Source: an uncultured Peptostreptococcaceae bacterium (GTDB lineage: Bacteria > Bacillota > Clostridia > Peptostreptococcales > Peptostreptococcaceae). From it: DNA of 64,000 bases. Numbering within the stretch: the first letter of the stretch is position 1; each line of letters starts with the position of its first letter. Both the position numbers and the translations under genes were made by a program. Below the pieces are notes generated by a model. That model had not been told where the DNA came from and searched no databases. It saw only the letters and a program-made list of their open reading frames with translations. The stretch is taken from NCBI GenBank assembly GCA_944383455.1, contig CALWPP010000004.1:62001-126000 (forward strand), written 5' to 3'. Shown piece after piece: positions 1-8,134 of this stretch.

Positions 1-315
1 AAAAAACATTCTACTTGTCCATCAAATACTCAAGGTGGAGATTTAGGAGAGTTTGGTAAAGGTCAAATGGTAAAAGAGTTTGAGGATGCAGTTTTTTCTA
101 TGAAGGAAAACGAGGTTTGTGGTCCTATAAAAACTCAGTTTGGATATCATATAATAAAACTTGTAAAAATAAACCCTTCTATTTCTTATAGTTATGAAGA
201 AGTTAGTCAAAATATTGAACAGATGTTAACTCAACAAAAACAACAAAAATTATTTGATAGTAAATTAAAAGAGCTATATCTAAAATATGCAAATAGTATA
301 AAATTTGAAGACTAA
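1..315 (+). CDS. Parvulin-type peptidyl-prolyl isomerase (PrsA-like foldase), 5' partial
   Basis: The reading frame is open from base 1, so the start lies outside the window; about 104 C-terminal residues are seen. The visible part is the second half of a rotamase (PF00639-type) domain: a GGDLGEF motif, then a phenylalanine-rich helix, then the FGYHIIKL strand that closes parvulin domains. A charged Gln/Lys-rich helical tail follows, as in PrsA/SurA-like foldases. The family assists folding of exported proteins outside the membrane; whether this copy is a lipoprotein cannot be seen because the N-terminus is missing. The stop codon lies inside a bidirectional terminator shared with the convergent CBS gene. 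Confidence 0.88.
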   Translation, partial: KKHSTCPSNTQGGDLGEFGKGQMVKEFEDAVFSMKENEVCGPIKTQFGYHIIKLVKINPSISYSYEEVSQNIEQMLTQQKQQKLFDSKLKELYLKYANSIKFED

Positions 316-343
316 AATAGGAAGGGCTTACCCTTCCTATTTT
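314..343. terminator. Bidirectional terminator between prsA-like and CBS genes
   Basis: Perfect 13-bp inverted repeat (314-326 and 331-343) with a CTTA loop; A-tract on one side and T-tract on the other, so it can serve both convergent genes. It overlaps both stop codons. Confidence 0.85.
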
Positions 344-752
344 ATCCTGAAACAGCAAAATTATTATAACAATACTCTATTATATCCCTTCTTTTTATAA
401 TCCCTATAAAAATATCATTATCATCAACAACAGGAACAAAATTCTGAGTCATTGATGTTAGTACTAAATCTTCTATATCAGAGTTTATACTCTTTGCTTT
501 GTTATCTTTTTTTCTATCAACTTTAGTAATAGGAACATCTTGCGCTTTTTTTAAATCTAGATAATAATCATTTTTTAAAGTCCAAAGTAAATCACCTTCT
601 GTTATTGTTCCAATATACTTACCTTCTCTGCTTATTATCGGTATAGATGAGTATCTATGGTGTTCCATCTTTTCTAAAGCTTGCCTCATATTAAAGTCTT
701 CATATAAATACGCTACTTCATTCTTAGGTGTCAAAAAAAACAATATATTCAT
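342..752 (-). CDS. Two-CBS-domain protein
   Basis: A 136-residue protein made almost only of a tandem CBS (Bateman) pair: the first half ends in a typical GKYIGTITEGDLL segment and the second in DIFIGIIKRRDII. Such pairs usually bind adenine nucleotides and act as energy or ligand sensors. No catalytic or DNA-binding domain is attached, so it is a stand-alone sensor or a subunit of something else. ATG at 752 is preceded by a GGAGGG ribosome site. It is monocistronic, convergent with the foldase gene. The specific ligand and partner cannot be told from sequence. Confidence 0.85.
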   Translation of the reverse strand: MNILFFLTPKNEVAYLYEDFNMRQALEKMEHHRYSSIPIISREGKYIGTITEGDLLWTLKNDYYLDLKKAQDVPITKVDRKKDNKAKSINSDIEDLVLTSMTQNFVPVVDDNDIFIGIIKRRDIIEYCYNNFAVSG

Positions 753-860
753 TGTGCCCTCCGAATACCTCAGTATTTAATTATATTTTACCATATTATA
801 AAATATAATTAAATGAATATTTCTTCACAAAGAAACAGATTTTTTTCATTTCTTTACATC

Positions 861-884
861 AAAAAAACCGCATAAAAGCGGTTT
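861..884 (-). terminator. Terminator of the cold-shock gene
   Basis: Reading on the minus strand, AAACCGC-loop-GCGGTTT is followed by a run of T (plus-strand A-tract 861-867), about 50 bases after the csp stop codon. Confidence 0.8.
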
Positions 885-935
885 ATTCTCACATACTACT
901 AGAATTACTAATATATATATGAAGTCTTTATTAGA

Positions 936-1136
936 TTATAATCTAACTACATTAGCAGCTTGAGGACCTTTTGCTCCATCAACTACTTCAAATTCAACTT
1001 TTTGTCCTTCTTCTAAAGACTTGTATCCTTCTCCATTTATAGCTGAGAAATGTACGAATACATCATCTTCGCCTTCTACAGATATAAATCCAAATCCTTT
1101 TTCATTGTTGAACCACTTTACTACACCAGTTTTCAT
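936..1136 (-). CDS. cspA: Cold-shock protein (CspA/CspB family)
   Basis: 66 residues forming one cold-shock OB-fold domain. The RNP1-type KGFGFI and RNP2-type VFVHFS motifs, which stack on single-stranded nucleic acid, are intact. The family acts as an RNA chaperone in the cytoplasm. I place the start at the ATG at 1134-1136 because GGAGGA lies 8 bases upstream; a longer frame to 1160 would read through that ribosome site and adds residues not found in Csp proteins. It is a single-gene unit with its own consensus promoter and terminator. The leader of about 43 bases is shorter than long thermosensing csp leaders. Confidence 0.95.
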   Translation of the reverse strand: MKTGVVKWFNNEKGFGFISVEGEDDVFVHFSAINGEGYKSLEEGQKVEFEVVDGAKGPQAANVVRL

Positions 1137-1185
1137 TAAAAAAATCCTCCTAAAACACACTTCGTTACTCTAGTAACTTACAGAT

Positions 1186-1214
1186 ATTTTATCACAACAA
1201 ATATATGCTGTCAA
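1186..1214 (-). promoter_or_regulatory. SigA-type promoter of csp gene
   Basis: On the minus strand TTGACA (1209-1214), a 17-base spacer and TAAAAT (1186-1191). This is one base away from the full consensus and lies 50 to 78 bases upstream of the csp start. Confidence 0.8.
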
Positions 1215-1252
1215 TAAATAGTATTAACATTTTAACAATTATTATACTATAT

Positions 1253-2434
1253 TTAATAATGTACTCTTATTAGATGAAACTTTATATTTTGATTGCTCCA
1301 TCCTAAATCCCAAGGAACTAAAAGTCTATCTGTATTGTGGCAAGTAACTAAAGGGTATCCTTTTGAGTCAGTTCCTGTTACAGTTGATACATGAGTTATT
1401 CTGCCTCCTTTTTCGTATGCAACAAAATCTCCTGGTCTCATATTATATGCTACTTTATATATATCTTTATAACTTCCTTTTGATATTAGGCTTCCTCTCC
1501 CAGAATTTAGTATATAGTTTGTAAACCCTTGAGCATTAACCCAGGCTTTTGTTCCACTTCTATCTTCATAATTCCAAACACTATTTTTCTTAAACCTACC
1601 ACTTGCAAACATTATTTGAGATGCGAAATTTGCACAGTCTCCACCTTCAGGATTAAAGTTTTTATACTCTTTATTAAACTTAAAGTCGTATTCTTCCTCT
1701 TCAGATACACCACAATATCTATGAGCATACTCTATACCAATTTGTTGTTCTTTAGTTAAATCAAAATTCTTTTTTTCTTGACTTAATATAAAGTTTCTAG
1801 TATCATCAGATTTTATATTTTCTAAGTTAAGAGAATCTGCAAATGGGTCTTCATACCATTCTTTAGCTATTATGTATTCTCCATCAATATATTTTATATT
1901 TAAGTAATGATTCGTTCCTATTTTACAAGAATTTGAAATATCACTTTGATTTTCATATGAATATTTATAAGTTGTTGAAGTTGAGCAGATAACCTCATAT
2001 AAATTTTCTTTCTTTTTATTTATTTTTCTAAGTCTTATTTTTGTATTTATTTCATTAAACTTCACTCCTTGCTTATGAGACCAATTTTCTAAATATTTCA
2101 TCTTGTTTATTTCATGTTCATATGCCCATCTACCAGCATTTTTATCAGTTTCATATAATGATTTTATGTTTTCAGGATCTTTTTTTAGTATTAAATTATT
2201 TCTAGTATCAAAAAGATTTTGAAGTATGAGGATACATTCTTCTTCAGTTAATTCTTTTTGAGATTTATCATTATTTTCTTTATTATTACCTTTTTTATCT
2301 AGCTCTTTATCTTCTTCAATTAAATTAACTAAAACAATTTTTTCTTTATATAAAACATTATAAATTAAAAAACATGATGATAAAACTATAGTTAAGCTAA
2401 AAAATATAGCTATTATCTTCATTCTTTTTGACAA
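1253..2434 (-). CDS. Membrane-anchored Amidase_6 (putative NlpC/P60-like) protein
   Basis: About 393 residues. An N-terminal hydrophobic segment (residues 6-28) acts as signal anchor, followed by a Lys/Glu/Asn-rich stretch and a mixed region. The last 160 residues match the Amidase_6 family (PF12671): GGDCANFASQ carries the presumed catalytic Cys, RITHVSTVTG the His, and CHNTD follows. The family is related to NlpC/P60 cysteine peptidases thought to act on cell-wall peptides; the substrate is unknown. The GTG at 2443 overlaps the AGGAG ribosome site, so the TTG at 2434, 8 bases after it, is the better start; ATG at 2422 is the alternative. It is convergent with nothing and divergent from the kinase gene. 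Confidence 0.8.
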   Translation of the reverse strand: MSKRMKIIAIFFSLTIVLSSCFLIYNVLYKEKIVLVNLIEEDKELDKKGNNKENNDKSQKELTEEECILILQNLFDTRNNLILKKDPENIKSLYETDKNAGRWAYEHEINKMKYLENWSHKQGVKFNEINTKIRLRKINKKKENLYEVICSTSTTYKYSYENQSDISNSCKIGTNHYLNIKYIDGEYIIAKEWYEDPFADSLNLENIKSDDTRNFILSQEKKNFDLTKEQQIGIEYAHRYCGVSEEEEYDFKFNKEYKNFNPEGGDCANFASQIMFASGRFKKNSVWNYEDRSGTKAWVNAQGFTNYILNSGRGSLISKGSYKDIYKVAYNMRPGDFVAYEKGGRITHVSTVTGTDSKGYPLVTCHNTDRLLVPWDLGWSNQNIKFHLIRVHY

Positions 2435-2670
2435 TACTACCACTCCTAACTCTTTATTAATTCTAAGTTATTATGCCCAAAAAAATTGTAAAAATTAATC
2501 ATTAAACTTTAGTAATTATTTTTATATGTTATAATTATTTTAATATTTTAGGTTTTGTTAATTAGGTATGATGAAAATAGTTCTCTAAATCTAAAAATAA
2601 ACTGAGTTTTATATTTTAAAAATTTGTATAGTAAACAATCTTAGTGAAATTATAATAAACGGAGGTTTTT

Positions 2671-3489
2671 ATGAAAAAAATTGCTTCTATTAATGATTTA
2701 TCAGGTATAGGTAGATGTTCTTTAACAGTTTCTTTGCCTATTATCTCAGCTCTTAAAGTTCAGTGTTGTCCTTTTCCAACAGCTATATTATCTAGTCAAA
2801 CAGGATATCGTGAATTTAGTTTTTTAGACTTAACTAATGAAATGAATACTTACAAAAATGTTTGGAAAAATTTAAATCTTGATCTAGATTTTATATACAG
2901 TGGATTTTTAGGTTCTAAAAATCAAATAAAAATCGTATCTGATTTTATAGATGAAAACGAAAATGCTTTAGTTTTAGTTGACCCAATTTTAGGAGATAAC
3001 CTTATGATTTATCCTGTTTTTGATAATGATATGTGCAATAAAATCAAAGATTTAGTAAAAAAATCTGATATAACTACTCCAAACCTTACTGAAGCATTAA
3101 TATTAACTAATAAAGAACTGAAAACTCTAGACCTAAAAGAAAATGAAATATTAGAAATTGCAAAAGAAATTTCAGAGTTAGGACCTAATAAGGTAGTTAT
3201 AACTGGAATAGTAAAAAAAAATAAGATTATGAATTTAGGGTATGATAAAAAAACTAAAAATCACTTCTTTACTTGTAATACTTACAACAATAAGTCATAT
3301 AGTGGAACGGGAGATATTTTTTCATCTATTTTATCTGGTATGATTGTTAGAGGCTTTGATTTTGAGTACTGTGTAAATACTGCTAGTAATTTTATATCAA
3401 AAGTGGTTGATTATACATCTAAATTTGATATAGATAGAAATGATGGTATAATGTTTGAACTTTTTCTTGATGAATTAACAAAAATATAA
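2671..3489 (+). CDS. Pyridoxamine/pyridoxal kinase (PdxY/PdxK-type ribokinase family)
   Basis: 272 residues, the usual length for bacterial pyridoxal kinases. Family signatures are the N-terminal INDLSGIGRCSL segment, the SGFLGS motif, VDPILGD in the middle, TPNLTEA, and the anion-hole SGTGDIF near residue 212 with the catalytic Asp. The enzyme phosphorylates B6 vitamers with ATP in the cytosol, making pyridoxal phosphate by salvage. ATG follows an ACGGAGG site. No other B6 gene is adjacent and the unit ends in its own hairpin terminator. The closely related hydroxymethylpyrimidine kinases (ThiD) are less likely because the N-terminal motif is of the PdxY/PdxK kind. Confidence 0.85.
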   Translation: MKKIASINDLSGIGRCSLTVSLPIISALKVQCCPFPTAILSSQTGYREFSFLDLTNEMNTYKNVWKNLNLDLDFIYSGFLGSKNQIKIVSDFIDENENALVLVDPILGDNLMIYPVFDNDMCNKIKDLVKKSDITTPNLTEALILTNKELKTLDLKENEILEIAKEISELGPNKVVITGIVKKNKIMNLGYDKKTKNHFFTCNTYNNKSYSGTGDIFSSILSGMIVRGFDFEYCVNTASNFISKVVDYTSKFDIDRNDGIMFELFLDELTKI

Positions 3490-3512
3490 AAGGAGGCTAA
3501 GCCTCCTTTTTC
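3488..3512 (+). terminator. Terminator of pyridoxamine kinase gene
   Basis: AAAGGAGGC-TAA-GCCTCCTTTTT stem-loop directly after the stop codon, with a T-run. Confidence 0.85.
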
Positions 3513-3660
3513 CACGTTGAATAAACTCTGTAAGTCCTATAACTATATAATATTAAACTTTTTATTATTTGATACTTTTTTTAATATTTTTTTGATAATA
3601 AACATAGTATAAATTATATTCAAATAAAAACAATATTATTAAATAATTTTAGGGGGTCTT

Positions 3661-3981
3661 ATGTATTTAAATGAAGCAAAAAAATTAGCAAATTATATAA
3701 AAGAAACTTCTGAATTTAAAGATATGAAAAGAAATAAAATTGAATTAGAAAAAAATAAAACACTAAAAAAACAACTTGATTTGTATCTAAATAAAAAAAA
3801 TGAAATATATAGCAAAAATAATATAAAAGATTCATCAAGATTAATATCAAATCTTCAAGATGAATTTAGTGAATTTTTCAAAAATCCAGTTGTAAATAAT
3901 TATTTTGAGTCTAATAAAAAATTCAATAATTTAATGAATAATATTTATAAATCTATTGAAAATGAATTATTAAAAAAATAA
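3661..3981 (+). CDS. YlbF/YmcA-family protein
   Basis: 106 residues, almost all predicted helical and highly charged, in the pattern of the Com_YlbF family (PF06133): an N-terminal helix with ANYIKETSEF, a central Lys-rich helix and a C-terminal LQDEFSEFF...VVNNYFESNKKFN segment. In Bacillus subtilis, YlbF, YmcA and YaaT form a complex that supports RNase Y-dependent mRNA maturation and so affects competence, biofilm and sporulation. Which paralogue this one matches cannot be decided here. ATG follows AGGGGG. It is monocistronic and shares a bidirectional terminator with the next, convergent gene. Confidence 0.8.
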   Translation: MYLNEAKKLANYIKETSEFKDMKRNKIELEKNKTLKKQLDLYLNKKNEIYSKNNIKDSSRLISNLQDEFSEFFKNPVVNNYFESNKKFNNLMNNIYKSIENELLKK

Positions 3982-4007
3982 GAATGCTAAAAGCATTCTT
4001 ATTTTTT
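3976..4007. terminator. Bidirectional terminator
   Basis: Perfect 13-bp inverted repeat 3976-3988 and 3992-4004 with an AAA loop and T-tracts on either strand, between convergent genes. Confidence 0.85.
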
Positions 4008-4658
4008 CATCATCTTATTAAACATTTTATTCATCATTTCGCAGTACTCTTTCCACATTTGTTCAAACCCATTTCCAAAATAATTATTATTTTTATTCAT
4101 AGAAGGTTCTTCCATTGAAGGATATTTTTCCATAAAATCACTATTATTTTGCATATAATACATATCATAAATAGGTGTAACATAAGTCTTACAATCAGAT
4201 TTTATATATATAATATCATCATTATATTCCATATCATCTTTATCATTATATATATAATCATCAATATAATAGTAATCATCTTTAAAATTATTATTATTAT
4301 TATTCATAATAAATGGTGTTACTTTCATATATTCTTCGCTATTAATATAGCTTTTTCCATTATATTTTTTCATACTATCATCACATTCATTAATAGATTT
4401 TTCACACTTTTTAACCTTTTGTTCATACTTACATTCTTCACTGTTGTAACATTTTAAAGCTTTTTTATTGTACTCTTTTGCTTTTGAATATAGTTCTTTT
4501 GCTTTTTTATCGTATTCTTTTGCTTTATCTAAAAAATATTCTCCCTTATTAAAAAAGTTATCACAACAATCTCTATTTCTTAAATTATCTTTTTCTAGTA
4601 CTTCAATATAATCAGTCTCATAAATTTCAGGCTTAATAACTTTTCTTCTTTTTTTCAT
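3999..4658 (-). CDS. Uncharacterised Asn/Asp/Tyr/Lys-rich protein, possible spore-surface protein
   Basis: About 219 residues with no family I recognise. The N-terminus is basic (MKKRRK). Residues 45-75 hold imperfect repeats of the form KAKEYxKKA that should form a charged coiled coil. A middle section is rich in Asn, Asp and Tyr (runs of N and of D/Y), and the C-terminus is Met-rich (MWKEYCEMMNKMF). Several Cys are spread through the first half. There is no signal peptide or membrane segment. Low complexity with Cys and Tyr resembles clostridial coat or exosporium proteins, and a CATATAATT element preceded by AC with 16-base spacing lies upstream (near 4693-4720). The TTG at 4664 abuts the AGGGG site, so ATG at 4658 is chosen. 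Confidence 0.6.
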   Translation of the reverse strand: MKKRRKVIKPEIYETDYIEVLEKDNLRNRDCCDNFFNKGEYFLDKAKEYDKKAKELYSKAKEYNKKALKCYNSEECKYEQKVKKCEKSINECDDSMKKYNGKSYINSEEYMKVTPFIMNNNNNNFKDDYYYIDDYIYNDKDDMEYNDDIIYIKSDCKTYVTPIYDMYYMQNNSDFMEKYPSMEEPSMNKNNNYFGNGFEQMWKEYCEMMNKMFNKMMKK

Positions 4659-4774
4659 AGTCAATCCCCTTTGTTGAAAATATTTTCGTATGCTAAATTA
4701 TATGTATATTAGGTTTTTAAGTTACAAAAAATTAAATATAATTGATTTTATTTAAAATTTAATACTTTTAAAAA

Positions 4775-6070
4775 CTAAACTATAAAATATCCTTTATACA
4801 AAAATAAAAAAGAAGAGTATATAGAAATTATAAGAAACAATCTAATTACATAAGTTATTATAAAATCAGATTTACTTACGTTTATTTTAGATACTTTACT
4901 CAGTACAATATTAGAAGTTAAGCTTATTGAATTTAATGATAAAACTAAAAAAATTAAAACTTTATCGATATAATTTACATCAAAATCCATATTTTCAACT
5001 GAAAAAATATTATTATAAAAATTAAGTACAAAAAAGTCACTTAGTTCACTTATACTATTATATTTAAAAAACTCTAAAATAGGACATATTAAAAACTCAA
5101 ATACTCCTAATAAATCTATATTAAATATTATACTACTAATTATAAACATAATTATTATTATATCTGGTGCAACATTCATAAAAAGTTCTATACTATCTTC
5201 TATATTATTTAAAGTATTTTTTATTAAATTTTTATTGATTTTTCTAGAAACATAATCTATAACTTCATTTATATTTTTATAATCTTTACTTCTCACTTTA
5301 TTCTTTATTAAATATGATTTTTTCTTTTTATTTATAGGGTATATTCTACACATAATGAAATTTATAATAATAAACATAATAATACTTAGTATAAATACTC
5401 TTAACATATCTAAGTCAAATAATTCCATAATATACTTATATAAATAAAAAGGAATTATAAAAAAGTTAAGAAAAATCATACTAGCTTCTTTTTGTCTAAG
5501 TTTACCTAATGAATACATTCTATTTAAAATAAAAAATCCAAAGAAGTAATCTGTAAATATAAATAAAATAACACAAAAAACTCCCCTACCACTAATATTA
5601 AATAATTTCTTAGAAATTTTTGAAAAATAATACTCAAAAAGCTCTATAAAAATTGAGTTAATTAATACTTCTGAAAATAAACTCCCCACAAAAAGAGAAA
5701 TCATCATATCTATTATTATTTCATTTAATATAAGTAAGGTATTATTATCAACCAAAAATACATCACTTTTTCCATAATAAACACTAAAAATAATTACTAT
5801 ACTACTAAGCCTTATATATTTATATAAATCATTATCCTTACTTGATTTGTATATATTTTTTATCGAACCTATAATAATAAAAATTAATGAAGTAATTTTT
5901 ACAAGCTGTATGTGATTTAATTTAATGTATTTTATAATGTGAAAAAATATCGTTTTTACTTCATTATTTATAGATATAGGAATAAAAAATATAAATAAAG
6001 ATATCAATGAATAAATAATAGCTTTAAAACTATTAACATAATTTAAATCACTATTCTGTTTTACTTTCAT
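4775..6070 (-). CDS. YjiH-like multi-pass membrane protein (nucleoside-recognition/GATE domain)
   Basis: 431 residues with about ten hydrophobic segments and a charged Lys-rich cytosolic loop in the middle (roughly residues 240-280). The N-terminal pattern (basic start, a helix ending FFIPIS, then an amphipathic stretch before the second helix) and the overall layout resemble the YjiH group of proteins with nucleoside-recognition (GATE) domains, whose transport substrate is not settled. Related GATE proteins include SpoIIIYlbJ and SpmA/B, so a sporulation link is possible but not shown. Composition is extremely rich in Ile, Phe and Asn. It is divergent from the glycosyltransferase gene with only 82 bases between starts, so the promoters must be closely packed. 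Confidence 0.55.
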   Translation of the reverse strand: MKVKQNSDLNYVNSFKAIIYSLISLFIFFIPISINNEVKTIFFHIIKYIKLNHIQLVKITSLIFIIIGSIKNIYKSSKDNDLYKYIRLSSIVIIFSVYYGKSDVFLVDNNTLLILNEIIIDMMISLFVGSLFSEVLINSIFIELFEYYFSKISKKLFNISGRGVFCVILFIFTDYFFGFFILNRMYSLGKLRQKEASMIFLNFFIIPFYLYKYIMELFDLDMLRVFILSIIMFIIINFIMCRIYPINKKKKSYLIKNKVRSKDYKNINEVIDYVSRKINKNLIKNTLNNIEDSIELFMNVAPDIIIIMFIISSIIFNIDLLGVFEFLICPILEFFKYNSISELSDFFVLNFYNNIFSVENMDFDVNYIDKVLIFLVLSLNSISLTSNIVLSKVSKINVSKSDFIITYVIRLFLIISIYSSFLFLYKGYFIV

Positions 6071-6152
6071 AAAAATTACCTTTCTTTAGCATATTGATTA
6101 AAATTTTTTATAAATGTATAATAATACTCAAGTAATTTATAGGAGTGAAAAA

Positions 6153-7259
6153 ATGGATAAAAAAAACATTTTAATATTAACAGCACAATTTGGTGCTGGT
6201 CATATTAGCGCAGCAAAAGCTATAAAATATTGTATATTAAATAATAATAGTAATTATAATATAATAATCAAAAACTTTATAGATGCAAGTGTTCCTATTA
6301 TGAATAAACCTATGATAAAACTTTATGAAAGCAACACCAAATATACTCCTGGACTTTATAATTATTACTACTATCTAAAAAAATCATTTGACCCAAAACT
6401 TGATTTGTCAAATAAAATATATACTCCAAATCTTATTGAGTACATACTAGATATTAATCCTGATTTAATAATATCAACATTTCCACTTGCTGCATCTTGT
6501 GTTGATAATTTTAAAAATAAGTATCCTGAAAAATATATACCAACAATAACAGTTATAACAGATGTTGTTGATAGTCTTGAGTGGATATTTTCTTCTACGG
6601 ATATGTACTTTGTTCCTTCTTTAGAGATTAAAAATAGATTTATGCAAAAAGGAATAAACCCTGAAAACGTAAAAGTAACTGGTGTACCTATTAACAAAGA
6701 TTTTCATAATATAGAAAAAACAAAATCAGATAAATATAGACTTCTTCTTCTTGGAGGAGGTCGTGGACTTTTTGACTTTAATGAAAGTTTTATATATTAT
6801 GTTGACGATATATTAAATACTAACAATCACCTACTTGAAGTTAGTATTGTTACAGGAAAAAATAAAAAATTATATAATAACTTAACTAATAAAAAACCTC
6901 TTAAAAATATAAATGTACTTGGATTTGTAAATGATATGCCAAGTATTATTAAAAATACTGACCTACTAATTACAAAACCTGGTGGTGCAACTTTATTTGA
7001 GTCAATACATAGTGATACTCCTGTTATAGTTAGAAATCCAAAAATAGGTCAAGAAATCGAAAATGCTAAATTTATAATAGATAAAGGAATTGGTCTTATT
7101 TATAACGATGAGGATGATTTAAAGCGTATATTTGATAATTTAGTTTTAGGTAAATTAGATTTAACAATAGATTTTATGAAAAAAAATATACTATATTTAA
7201 AAAATACATTAGAATACGATAAAATTTCTGATTATATTCTTTCATTATTAAAAAACTAG
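6153..7259 (+). CDS. Diacylglycerol/MGDG-synthase-type glycosyltransferase (UgtP-like)
   Basis: 368 residues of the GT28 fold. The N-terminal half carries the MGDG_synth (PF06925) signature: FGAGHISAAKAI near the start, corresponding to the G-x-GHxxAA loop. The C-terminal half is the UDP-sugar binding domain with LLLGGGRG and TKPGGATLFES, the loop that contacts the nucleotide. Bacterial members add glucose or galactose to diacylglycerol to make membrane glycolipids and lipoteichoic-acid anchors at the inner membrane face. ATG at 6153 follows AGGAG by 7 bases; an upstream in-frame ATG at 6114 has no ribosome site. The sugar and acceptor cannot be settled by sequence. Confidence 0.82.
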   Translation: MDKKNILILTAQFGAGHISAAKAIKYCILNNNSNYNIIIKNFIDASVPIMNKPMIKLYESNTKYTPGLYNYYYYLKKSFDPKLDLSNKIYTPNLIEYILDINPDLIISTFPLAASCVDNFKNKYPEKYIPTITVITDVVDSLEWIFSSTDMYFVPSLEIKNRFMQKGINPENVKVTGVPINKDFHNIEKTKSDKYRLLLLGGGRGLFDFNESFIYYVDDILNTNNHLLEVSIVTGKNKKLYNNLTNKKPLKNINVLGFVNDMPSIIKNTDLLITKPGGATLFESIHSDTPVIVRNPKIGQEIENAKFIIDKGIGLIYNDEDDLKRIFDNLVLGKLDLTIDFMKKNILYLKNTLEYDKISDYILSLLKN

Positions 7260-7327
7260 TATCCTATTTATTATTTAAAAATTATAAGTTATACTTAAAT
7301 AAATAATAATAGTTAGGAGAAAACTTT

Positions 7328-8101
7328 ATGAAATACGTTGTATTTGACCTAGAGTTTAATCAGGGATTTGATTACAACTTAAATAAAACAGTTCCAAATG
7401 AGAAATGTCCATTTGAAATAATACAAATAGGTGCTATAAAATTAGACTCAAAATTTAAAATAATTGATACATTTAATAGATATGTAAAACCACAAGTATA
7501 CAAAAAAATTCATCCTTTTATATCTAAAATGACAAAAATAAATTCAGATACAATTAAAGATGCCAAAGAATTTAAATTTGTTTATGATGAATTTAAAAAT
7601 TTTTTAGGAGATGATAATATAACTTTTTGTACTTGGGGAGGATCTGACTTAAAAGAATTATTTAGAAATATAAACTACTATAATTTAGAATATAAAAGTT
7701 TTCCAAATGAGTATATAAATATTCAAAAATATGCATCATCTTTTTTTAATAACCCTTCTGGAAAAAGTATAGGTCTAGAAAATGCTATAAAGCTTATTGA
7801 TATAAAACAAGATAAAAGTTATCACGATGCTTTAAATGATGCTTACTATGCTACCCAAATTTTTATAAGAATTTATAACAAAAAAATGTTAAAAGAAACT
7901 TGCAATTACAATAAAAATAATAAAAATAATAATCAAAATAATGAAAAAAAATACATAGACTACAACAAACTGTTTCTTGAATTTAGAAAAATACTTGGAC
8001 GAGATTTAACTAAAGAAGAAGAGTATATTATTGACTTATCTTATAAAATGGGAAAAACAGGACAATTCTTGACTAGTAAATCAATATATAAAAGAAGATA
8101 A
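7328..8101 (+). CDS. DEDDh 3'-5' exonuclease (RNase T/DnaQ-like, KapD-type)
   Basis: 257 residues. Exonuclease III motif (FDLEF) at residues 6-10 gives the first Asp and Glu; the middle motif is in the FCTWGGSDLKEL region; motif III is YHDALNDA near residue 170, supplying the general-base His and last Asp. This is the DEDDh catalytic set. KapD-like and DnaQ-like members trim RNA or DNA 3' ends. The C-terminal 70 residues include a poly-Asn/Lys linker and a short helical domain unlike the classic fold. ATG follows TAGGAG. It probably forms a unit with the preceding glycosyltransferase gene (68-base gap), ending at a shared bidirectional terminator. Confidence 0.82.
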   Translation: MKYVVFDLEFNQGFDYNLNKTVPNEKCPFEIIQIGAIKLDSKFKIIDTFNRYVKPQVYKKIHPFISKMTKINSDTIKDAKEFKFVYDEFKNFLGDDNITFCTWGGSDLKELFRNINYYNLEYKSFPNEYINIQKYASSFFNNPSGKSIGLENAIKLIDIKQDKSYHDALNDAYYATQIFIRIYNKKMLKETCNYNKNNKNNNQNNEKKYIDYNKLFLEFRKILGRDLTKEEEYIIDLSYKMGKTGQFLTSKSIYKRR

Positions 8102-8134
8102 AAAAGCCCTTTTTTAATCTAAAGGGCTTTTTTA
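8100..8134. terminator. Bidirectional terminator
   Basis: AAAAAGCCCTTT (8101-8112) pairs with AAAGGGCTTTTT (8121-8132) between convergent exonuclease and symporter genes. Confidence 0.85.

Noticed and set aside
936-1250. Cold-shock RNA thermosensor leader.
   Set aside because: The promoter lies only about 50 bases before the start, leaving a leader too short for the long structured csp leader.
4149-4457. Plus-strand Ile-rich frame of 102 codons resembling a membrane protein.
   Set aside because: Antisense to poly-Asn/Asp/Tyr coding sequence, which gives Ile-rich translations by base composition alone.
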